From Trebonia kvetii (GTDB lineage Bacteria > Actinomycetota > Actinomycetes > Streptosporangiales > Streptosporangiaceae), in contig NZ_RPFW01000010.1 in NCBI RefSeq assembly GCF_007827045.1, positions 230,651 to 294,650 of the forward strand: a stretch of DNA of 64,000 nucleotides, read 5' to 3'. This document shows, piece by piece, positions 40,961 through 47,653 of this stretch; position 1 is the stretch's first letter; each line of letters opens with the position of its first letter. A program made the translations under genes and the position numbers. The notes below the pieces were generated by a model that was given only the letters and a program-made list of their open reading frames with translations, was not told the DNA's origin and ran no database searches.

Positions 40961-42246
40961 TGATCGAGGTCGCGATCTCTCCGGTGCACGCCGGTGACGC
41001 CGACCTGAAGGTCTGCCTGACCAACAGCGGCCCGCATGAGTGCCTGAACGTTATCTTCGTGATCAGGCTGCCGGCCGGCGTCATGCGGCTTCGCGGGCAG
41101 GAACGGATTGGCCCGATCTGGCTTCCTCCGGGGAAGACAGTCTGCGAGCAGCTCCGGGTCCGCGCGGAAAGGCCGGGACGTTACCGGCTGACGAGCCCTA
41201 ACTTCTCCTACCAGGACCACAACGGCAAGCCTCATCGTGAAGCCAGCTTCACCGCTGAGATCATCGTCGAGCCGGCACCAGCCCCGGCGCCTGAACCGCG
41301 GATAAGCACCGAACTGCAGACGCGCGAGCTGGCACTCGGTGAATGGACCGTCCTGCGTTGCCGCTTGAGCAACGTCGGCGGCAGCGACGCGGAGAAGCTG
41401 GAGCTTGCCCTGGATGGCCAGGTCACCGTGGATGAACGTAGCCGAAGATTCGCGCTCGACCGGCTGGCGGCCGGGGCCACGGCGGACGCTTCCTTCTACG
41501 TGCGCGCTCAAGAGGCAGGCCCGCATGTGCCGCTTTACTTCGATCTCACCTACAGCGGCCCGCGTGGACGTCACCCCGATCGGACACTGGCAACAGTGAG
41601 CGTGAGCGGCAACCCGACGCCAGCGCCGGGATTCTCGCCGCCAACCGGCGAACTGATCAAGGTGCTCTACCTCGCCGCCAACCCCGTGGACCCCGCCGAT
41701 CCGGGAAGGCGAGGGCTGCGCGTCGAGGATGAGTTCCGTGCGATCCAGCAAGCCGTCAGTCAAGGCAGAAAACGTGACGACATCCGGCTGGAAAGCCGGT
41801 GGGCGGTACAGTCGCTCGACATCACGCAAGCTCTCTCCTCTGTCGAGCCGCACGTCGTGCACTTCGCCGGGCACGGCGATGCCAAGGAGGAGAGCATCGT
41901 AGTCGGAGATGAGTACGGGTACATCCACACCATCCCCGTAGACGGGCTAGTGCAGGCGTTCCAGGCAGTCGGCCAGAGCGTTCGCTGCGTGGTCGTCAAC
42001 GCGTGCAGTACCGAGCGCCTGGCCCAGGCGCTGGCGGCAACAGGCCTGTCCGTCATCGGGATGCGCCAGCCAGTGGGAGACCATTCCGCGGTCCGCTTCA
42101 GCATCGGCTTCTATCAGGCCCTGGCCGACGGCCGATCTGTCGAGACGGCGTTCGGCTCTGGTGTCGCGCAACTGATGATGACGCCCCTCGGCGATGATGC
42201 CCGCGCCCCCTTCTTGCTGTCCGGCGGTCAAGCGGCACGTGGGTGA
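40960..42246 (+). CDS. CHAT-domain caspase-like protease with N-terminal Ig-like domains
   Basis: A 428-aa protein. Residues 1-220 hold two beta-sandwich (Ig/CARDB-like) domains (KVCLTNSGPHECLNVIF..., LGEWTVLRCRLSNVGGSDAE...). Residues 230-428 form a CHAT peptidase: IKVLYLAANPVD, the catalytic His in HFAGHGD (about H305) and catalytic Cys in VVVNACSTE (about C349), then GMRQPVGDHSAVRFSIGFYQAL. CHAT proteases act as effectors in bacterial conflict systems, including gasdermin-cleaving and CRISPR-associated ones. The start at 40960 overlaps the previous stop by one base. As the last gene of the operon it is the likely effector; substrate and trigger are unknown. Confidence 0.85.
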   Translation: MIEVAISPVHAGDADLKVCLTNSGPHECLNVIFVIRLPAGVMRLRGQERIGPIWLPPGKTVCEQLRVRAERPGRYRLTSPNFSYQDHNGKPHREASFTAEIIVEPAPAPAPEPRISTELQTRELALGEWTVLRCRLSNVGGSDAEKLELALDGQVTVDERSRRFALDRLAAGATADASFYVRAQEAGPHVPLYFDLTYSGPRGRHPDRTLATVSVSGNPTPAPGFSPPTGELIKVLYLAANPVDPADPGRRGLRVEDEFRAIQQAVSQGRKRDDIRLESRWAVQSLDITQALSSVEPHVVHFAGHGDAKEESIVVGDEYGYIHTIPVDGLVQAFQAVGQSVRCVVVNACSTERLAQALAATGLSVIGMRQPVGDHSAVRFSIGFYQALADGRSVETAFGSGVAQLMMTPLGDDARAPFLLSGGQAARG

Positions 42247-42258
42247 GCTGCGAAGGAA

Positions 42259-42421
42259 AGAGAGCGGATGACGGGAATCGAACACTCATGACCAGCTTGG
42301 AAGGCTTCAGATACGGATGCGCTGAGCATCGTAAACGCAGGTCAGCTGATGTTTCTCCTTGTCCGTGGGTTACCGTGAATCACCGTGGTTCACCGTCCGA
42401 TCGGGCACGTAACGGGCACGC
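42259..42421. repeat. Attachment-site direct repeat, copy B (tRNA-Gly 3' half plus arm repeats)
   Basis: On the minus strand 42305 to 42259 reads as the 3' half of tRNA-Gly(UCC) (CTTCCAAGCTGGTCATGAGTG, TTCGATTCCCGT, CATCCGCTC), better preserved at the acceptor end than copy A. The adjoining 110 bp end in CGGGCACGTAA/CGGGCACGC as in copy A. Orientation is the same as copy A, so recombination between them would release the 34.0-42.3 kb segment as a circle. The rest of the gap to 42672 holds no gene I can support. Confidence 0.75.
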
Positions 42422-42671
42422 GGCCTGATCCGATTCCGCGCTTCTGCAGAGGGAAGGGGGCGGCCTTCGTTACCGTTCATTCCAACCGCGACAACGAACG
42501 GGCAAGGCTTATGGGAGGAGGTGCTCCGATCGTGGACGAGCCATTTCCCCTAGCCTCAGCTAATGACTTCCATCAATATGCCTTCCTGGATATGAGTCCT
42601 GGCAACTGGAAATCATGAAGTGCGAGAAGAAAGATCTAGCATCAACCGGCTAAGGTTGACACACTACAAGA

Positions 42672-44228
42672 ATGACACGGGGTGAAGCCGGGAGCAGGGT
42701 ACCCGATGGTTTGATCGTGGTTAAGGTATCTGATCGCAAGATGATCGATCAGGCTATCGCTCTAGGGGACCTGAACAAGCGCACCCTGGGCTTCCTTCCT
42801 CACAAGGCCTACGAGCAGGCGGCCGCCGCGGGCACTTTGCTGGCAGTTGTTGATCGTGGGCAGGTTATGGCTTATGCCCTTTATTCCTTGCCTCGACAGG
42901 TTGTCCGGCTGACTCATTTGTGCGTGGGTACTGAAGGCCGAGGGCGGGGGTTTGCTCGTCTTCTCATCGATGCGATCAGCGAGCGGCACGAAGACAGGTT
43001 CGGGATAACGCTCAAGTGCCGTAACGATTTCGCCGCAAACGCGATGTGGCCGCACCTCGGATTCGAAAAGCAGGGCGAAAGGCCCGGGCGCGGTCGCCAG
43101 CGGTACCCTCTGTCGATCTGGTGGCGGGATCACGGGCATCCCGCGCTGTTCTCCTCGGCCGAATCCCTTGGGCTTGTCCGGGTAATGCTGGACCTCAACG
43201 TATTCGCCGATCTTGAATCGAGCTACCAGCGCAGCGAGCAGCGAGAGTCGGGCGCCTTGACCGGGGACTGGCTCGCTGATCAGGTTGACCTGGTCATCTC
43301 CACTGAACTTGAGGCTGAGATCGCCAGGCACCCGGATCCGTCGGAAAGGCAACGGCAGGACCAGGCCGCCCGCAAGTACCTGACAGTCAGGACCCAGGCC
43401 CGGGCGCTGGACGGGGCTGCCAAGCAGATCACTGACCTCGTGCGACAGAACATCGGTTTGGACCTGTCGGCCGATCGGGGCGACGTATCGGACGTGCGGC
43501 ACCTGGCGGCCGCGTGGCTCACGGGGACCACTGTCATTGCGACTCGCGATCAGCGGTTCATCGACTGGTCGGCTGCCGTTGTCGACACGACCGGTGTCCG
43601 CGTCATGCGGCCGTCCGACGTAGTGCTTCAGCTCGATGAGCTGGCCCGGGCACAAGAGTACCGGCCGGCCCAGCTCGAGGACACCCAGTACGAGCTGGCT
43701 GCGGTGCGGTCCCGTCAAGAAGATGCAGTCCTGCCATTCATGCATGGCAGCCAGGGCGAGCGCCAGTCCAGTTACCTGGCGATGGTTCGCGGGCTGGGGG
43801 CCGACGGGCCTCGGTGGAATCGGCTGATCCTGCGAGACCCGCGAAGGGAATCAGTCGCCTTCCTGGTCACCGGCGTCGATGACGTGCAGCTGACCGTACC
43901 GGTGCTTCGGATCAAGCTTGCAGCCGTCGTAGCCTGCTCGCGGCTTGAGGAGGTCGTCGCCGCGCGGCCAGGTGAACTGCACCAGCGTTTTCGGCACCTG
44001 GGAGTCTGGCAGCAAGACCAGGTCACGGCGGTGGCCAAGAACGGCACAGCGCTTGCCCTGCGGTTCGCCGACACCGAGGTCTTCCCTCACCAAGTCACAT
44101 TGCGGCGGCTCCGAGGGCTAGCCAGCGAGTACGTTCAGTCTCTGTCACTAAGGTCGGCAGAGAAGATCTCGCCGTCACTCTTCGCCGCCATCTATCAGGA
44201 AGGGTTTTCCGGGTATGAGCCAAAATGA
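42672..44228 (+). CDS. GNAT acetyltransferase fused to a PIN nuclease domain
   Basis: A 518-aa protein. Residues 15-160 form a GNAT domain (LLAVVDRGQVMAYALYSLP, LTHLCVGTEGRGRGFARLLI with the acetyl-CoA loop GRGRGFA). Residues 170-310 form a PIN domain with acidic residues in VMLDLNVFADLE, ISTELEAEI, DVSDVRHLAAAWL and ATRDQRFID. A C-terminal region of about 200 residues includes LALRFADTEVFPHQVTLRRL and is unassigned. GNAT and PIN are both toxin-type folds and the fusion suggests a conflict or stress role. It overlaps the ASCH gene by 14 bp, so the pair forms an operon. No cognate antitoxin is evident. Confidence 0.78.
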   Translation: MTRGEAGSRVPDGLIVVKVSDRKMIDQAIALGDLNKRTLGFLPHKAYEQAAAAGTLLAVVDRGQVMAYALYSLPRQVVRLTHLCVGTEGRGRGFARLLIDAISERHEDRFGITLKCRNDFAANAMWPHLGFEKQGERPGRGRQRYPLSIWWRDHGHPALFSSAESLGLVRVMLDLNVFADLESSYQRSEQRESGALTGDWLADQVDLVISTELEAEIARHPDPSERQRQDQAARKYLTVRTQARALDGAAKQITDLVRQNIGLDLSADRGDVSDVRHLAAAWLTGTTVIATRDQRFIDWSAAVVDTTGVRVMRPSDVVLQLDELARAQEYRPAQLEDTQYELAAVRSRQEDAVLPFMHGSQGERQSSYLAMVRGLGADGPRWNRLILRDPRRESVAFLVTGVDDVQLTVPVLRIKLAAVVACSRLEEVVAARPGELHQRFRHLGVWQQDQVTAVAKNGTALALRFADTEVFPHQVTLRRLRGLASEYVQSLSLRSAEKISPSLFAAIYQEGFSGYEPK

Positions 44229-44443
44229 CCGAGCACTGCTACTGTCAATCCGTCCGCGATACGCCCAGGCCATCTTGAGCGGCACCAAGTCCGCTGAGAT
44301 ACGCAGGCAACGGCCGACTGTTCACCCCGGGACCCCCGTCATCATCTATGCCACCAAGCCCGTCGGTGCCCTGGTGGGGACCGCCCGCATCGCGAATATC
44401 GCCGAAGGGACCCCGGCTGACATATGGGAACGACACCAGAACT
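44215..44443 (+). pseudogene. ASCH-domain protein, 5' part, interrupted by the IS5-family element
   Basis: The frame encodes ALLLSIRPRYAQAILSGTKS, AEIRRQRPTVHPG and VIIYATKPVGALVGTARI, the N-terminal beta-barrel of ASCH (PUA-like, RNA-binding) domains. It stops at a TGA made by the IS junction. Joining base 44443 directly to 45397, which removes the IS and one copy of the ACT duplication, restores a single frame into the 3' part. The start overlaps the GNAT-PIN gene. Confidence 0.85.
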
Positions 44444-45393
44444 GAGCCCATTCCAACCTGGTTAGGCGCCGTGGAGTTGCAATGCGTGGATGGCCTTGGC
44501 GAGTTTCCCGGCGCGCCAGGGGCAGCAGCGGAGCTTCGCGAGGATCTTCCATACCTTGAGCTGGGCGTTCGCTCGTTCGCCGGGGGCGCGGAGCCTGGCG
44601 TGGGCCCGGTTGGCTTCTTTCTGGGATTCCGGTTTGTTCCGGCCCTTGTACGGGACCTTTGCCCAGGTGGAGCCCTGATATCCCTTGTCCGCGAGGGTGA
44701 CCAGCCCGGCTTTCTCTAGCTCGTTCAGCACGCCCCATATCCACTCGGCCTTCTTGTCGTGGACCGAGCCGGGCAGCGCACCGGAGACCCACAGGACCTC
44801 GCCGTCAGGACTGGCGATGACCTGCAGGTTCATGCCGTGCTTTTTGTGCTTGCCGGAGTAGAACGGCTTGTCCGCGGCGACCCGGTCTATCGGGATGAGG
44901 GTTCCGTCGAGGATGACGTAGGCGTGACCTGCCCTTTTGGCGTCCCGGACCGCTTTCCTCAGTTTCGGGGCGCGGGCCGCGAGCAGTTCCACGGTCTCGT
45001 TGACGTACCGCCAGGCCGTGGTCCTGCCGACCCCGAACCCGGCCGCGAGGTGCTCGAACGTCTCGCCTTTGCGCAGGTGAGCGAGCACGAGCAGGGCCTG
45101 CTGCCCAGGGCTGAGCTTCCGCCACCGCGACCCGACGGCCTTCAGGTGCCGGCGGATCAGCCCGGCCGCGTAGTTCAGGGTCCGGGACGACAACGGCAGC
45201 GCGGCACGGTAGAACAGCATGTGAAGCCCCTGGGGGTGATGAGTCGTTCTTGGTCGATTGCCTCATCTACCAGGGGCTTCGCCGTGTCCGCCGGCGAACC
45301 GTGACCCTGTGGCCACAGTGCCGTCGCCGCGAGACGACAACGTTATCATCACTCAAAGTGATTCATTGTTTACAAGCAAGTTGGAATGGGCTC
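44444..45393 (-). mobile_element. IS5-family insertion sequence (ISL2-like by target site)
   Basis: 950 bp with perfect 14-bp terminal inverted repeats (GAGCCCATTCCAAC) and a 3-bp target duplication ACT (44441-44443 and 45394-45396). One intact transposase gene on the minus strand fills most of it. The ANT-type duplication is what the ISL2 subgroup makes. Intact ends and gene suggest a recent and possibly active copy. Confidence 0.9.
44462..45220 (-). CDS. IS5-family DDE transposase
   Basis: A 252-aa transposase. An N-terminal HTH (LSPGQQALLVLAHLRKGETF, GVGRTTAWRYVNE) is followed by a DDE_Tnp_4-type catalytic domain: the first Asp in VILDGTLIPIDRV, second Asp in TLADKGYQGS and Glu in APGERANAQLKVW. 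Single open frame, no frameshift. The gene lies within the 14-bp inverted repeats and runs opposite to the interrupted ASCH gene. Confidence 0.9.
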   Translation of the reverse strand: MLFYRAALPLSSRTLNYAAGLIRRHLKAVGSRWRKLSPGQQALLVLAHLRKGETFEHLAAGFGVGRTTAWRYVNETVELLAARAPKLRKAVRDAKRAGHAYVILDGTLIPIDRVAADKPFYSGKHKKHGMNLQVIASPDGEVLWVSGALPGSVHDKKAEWIWGVLNELEKAGLVTLADKGYQGSTWAKVPYKGRNKPESQKEANRAHARLRAPGERANAQLKVWKILAKLRCCPWRAGKLAKAIHALQLHGA

Positions 45394-45683
45394 ACTGTAC
45401 CGGGGTATCCAAAGCCGAGTACGACACTTACCTGTCCGGTGCTGAGACCGCTTATTTGTTGTTCCTGTGCCAGGTTCAGCGACTTGAACCCCTGCTCACG
45501 TTGGAGCAGATACGGTCAGCTGCAACCTTCCAGCCCCCGCAGAGTTACCGCTACCTCAGTCAGCACATGTTGCGTAGCTTGCTTGGCGATCATCCCGTCC
45601 GCCATTCCCTCCTCACCATGCTCCGATCCGAACCTCACACCGGAGTGAGGTGCCCCGAGCCTTCCGGACAGTCCGTCCATTAG
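45394..45683 (+). pseudogene. ASCH-domain protein, 3' part
   Basis: Frame-continuous with the 5' part once the IS is removed: CTGVSKAEYDTYLSGAETAY, LLFLCQVQRLEPLLTLEQI, RYLSQHMLRSLL. It is the C-terminal part of longer ASCH proteins. The last codons (EPSGQSVH and stop) come from the left end of the neighbouring IS3 element, so the native 3' end was also replaced. Confidence 0.8.
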
Positions 45684-45710
45684 GATGGATTATCTGGAAA
45701 GGTTGAAAAC

Positions 45711-46001
45711 TTGCCCCGACCGAAGAAGAGCTTCTCGCCTGAATTCAAGGATGAAGCCGTGAAGATGGTGATCGAGACGTCGCGCCCGATCGCCAGGGTG
45801 GCGAAAGAGCTCGGTATCAATGAGGGCACCCTCGGCAACTGGGTTGCCGCCTATCGCCGTGATCATGCCGGCGAGGAGCCGCCGCCGACCTTGACCGAGC
45901 GGGCGCGGCTCCGCGAGCTCGAGCGGGAGAACCGGGAACTCAAGATGGAACTTGAGTTCATGAAAAAAGCCGCAGCATACTTCGCCCGCGACCATCGGTG
46001 A
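45711..46001 (+). CDS. IS3-family OrfA (HTH subunit)
   Basis: A 96-aa protein. KSFSPEFKDEAVKMVIETSR and AKELGINEGTLGNWV form the HTH, followed by a leucine-zipper helix (LRELERENRELKMELEFMKK). Start is TTG at 45711. The slippery heptamer A6G at 45965-45971 region (within FMKKAA) just before the stop is the classical signal for -1 frameshifting into orfB, which lies in the -1 frame and overlaps by 4 nt. Confidence 0.87.
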   Translation: MPRPKKSFSPEFKDEAVKMVIETSRPIARVAKELGINEGTLGNWVAAYRRDHAGEEPPPTLTERARLRELERENRELKMELEFMKKAAAYFARDHR

Positions 46002-47027
46002 CCGAGAAATTCGAGTTCATCGACGCGGAGTATGCGGCTTACCTGGAATCGGGTAATATGCACGTGCCGTCAGTCGTGAAAATGTGCAGGTGGATGAAGG
46101 TATCGCGATCAGGCTTCTACGAATGGCGGAACGCGCCGGAATCGGCGACGGCGAAAAGGCGCGGGATAATCGCCGTGATCGTGCGGAAGTCATTCGACGA
46201 TTCTGACGGGACGTACGGGTACCGGCGGGTCCACGCCGACCTGGCGGCCTGGGGCGTGCCGGCCGGGCCGGAGCTGGTGCGCTCGGTGATGCGCGAGCTG
46301 GGCCTGGAGCCGTGCCAGCCGCGGCCGTGGCGGTTCAGCCTCACCGAGGGCGACGGCCAGGAGCACGCCATCCCCGATCTCGTGAAACGGGACTTCACTG
46401 CCAGCGCGCCCGGCCGGGTAATGGTCGGCGACATCACCTATATTCCGACGTGGCAGGGCTGGCTGTATTTGGCGATTCTGTGGAATGCTCCTTCGTCGCA
46501 GTCCACAGAATCCGTGTTACGTGGGAATCCTCGCAGGTGAGGACGGCCTTCGGCCGACAGTGCCTTCCGCGCTCGGATTCCACGTAACTGATACGGTTAT
46601 CGACTGCCACACGAAGGCCGTGATCGGCTGGGCGACGGGCGATAACTACAAGACGCCTCTCATCGAGGAGGCCGTCGAGATGGCCGCCCGCAATTACACG
46701 CTCGCTCCTGCCGCTGTTTTCCACTCCGACCGCGGCAGCAATTACACGTCCGGGCAGTTCGCCATGACGCTGAAGAAATATAACCTGCGGCAGTCCGTCG
46801 GCCGCACCGGCATCTGCTATGACAATGCAATGGCCGAGTCATTCTTCGCCGCGCTGAAGAACGAGCGCGTCCACCGCACCCAGTACCCGACACGGGAACA
46901 AGCCAGGCGAGACGTTGTGAGGTACATCGAATTCTGGTACAATTCGAAGCGCCGGCACTCCGGGCTACAGTACCGGACCCCGCAGCAGGTCCACGATGAA
47001 TACCTGGAACGGCAGTCCGCAGCGTGA
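45998..47027 (+). pseudogene. IS3-family OrfB (DDE integrase), split by a 118-bp insertion
   Basis: The first part (GTG 45998) covers the HTH_21 region (SYGTYGYRRVHADLAAWGVP-like) and the start of rve, ending at PTWQGWLYLA. The second part resumes at TVIDCHTKAVIGWA and has HSDRGSNYTS, AMAESFFAALKNE and FWYNSKRRHSGL, with the catalytic D, D, E positions present. The insertion (46475-46592) shifts the frame by one, so no full-length transposase can be made. Confidence 0.88.
46475..46592. mobile_element. 118-bp structured insertion inside IS3 orfB
   Basis: Removing these bases restores LATVID in the transposase, so the limits are set by homology. The insert holds two inverted repeats: an 11-bp perfect stem GATTCTGTGGA (46474-46484/46502-46512), and GTTACGTG with GAATCC (46516-46530/46575-46588) with one bulged G, with a small GGCCTTCGGCC hairpin inside. 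It has no coding capacity. Likely a REP-like or MITE-like unit, or a structured RNA element. Confidence 0.6.
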
Positions 47028-47052
47028 ATTAGTCATTAATCCGCTGTCCGGA

Positions 47053-47653
47053 AAGCTCGGAGCAGATCAGAGAGCTGGTGAGTGCAAGCCCTGGTTTGTC
47101 TGATGCAGGCGCACAGGGCCCGGTTGCCGCGGCTCACTGCAGTGCGACAGTCCAACGGTGACGCGTTAGGTCTGTGGGAGTCTGGAGTCGTAGTCACTAT
47201 CTGAGTCACTAGGTCCTTCGGTGGCTCGACCGTGGGACGGCGGGCGAAGACGATCTGCGCATCGATCGATGTATGACTCGGGTTTGAACGGACCGCCTGT
47301 TGGCGGGCATCCCCTGCCTCGCCTGCCTGCCTGCCTCTTCTCCTTGGCGGAGTGGCAGGGGGGTGACGGTGCGCTGGCGCATCGCGCTCGATCAAGTGCG
47401 CAACGCGGACCTGGCGCACGAGGGATGCTCGTTCTTCCCATGCGCCCAGACCATCTTGAGCGGTGTGGGCCTGGCTGAGACCGCACGCGCTGCCGCCGAT
47501 ATCTCGTTCAAGTAACCCCTTCTGCTGCCTATCGGCTCGTTCAGTTTCTGATCTTGATCGCCCGCTTTGTCATCATTTATCTATGACGTTCGATTCCCTC
47601 ACACCCATGCACCATCTGATGATCATGGGAAGTTCAGTGGCCTCCGGCCCTCG
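47053..47653. other. Gap upstream of the relaxase; possible transfer origin
   Basis: About 600 bp without a gene I can support. It contains a direct repeat AGTCACTA (47192 and 47204, 12-bp spacing) and a 12-bp palindrome CATCGATCGATG (47260-47271). MobF relaxases commonly lie next to their oriT, so this region is a candidate, but no family-specific nic site could be recognised. Confidence 0.3.

Larger units (their letters stand above)
45662..47052 (+). mobile_element. IS3-family insertion sequence, disrupted
   Basis: Ends carry the inverted repeat TTCCGGACAG (45662-45671, complement 47043-47052). It contains orfA and an orfB broken by a 118-bp insertion. A clean target duplication is not certain (AGC is possible on both sides). 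It lies beside the IS5-family copy and defines the end of the ASCH pseudogene. Confidence 0.82.

Noticed and set aside
47036..47566. Short open frames between the IS3 element and the relaxase
   Set aside because: No similarity, no convincing start signals, and overlapping frames on both strands; treated as non-coding.
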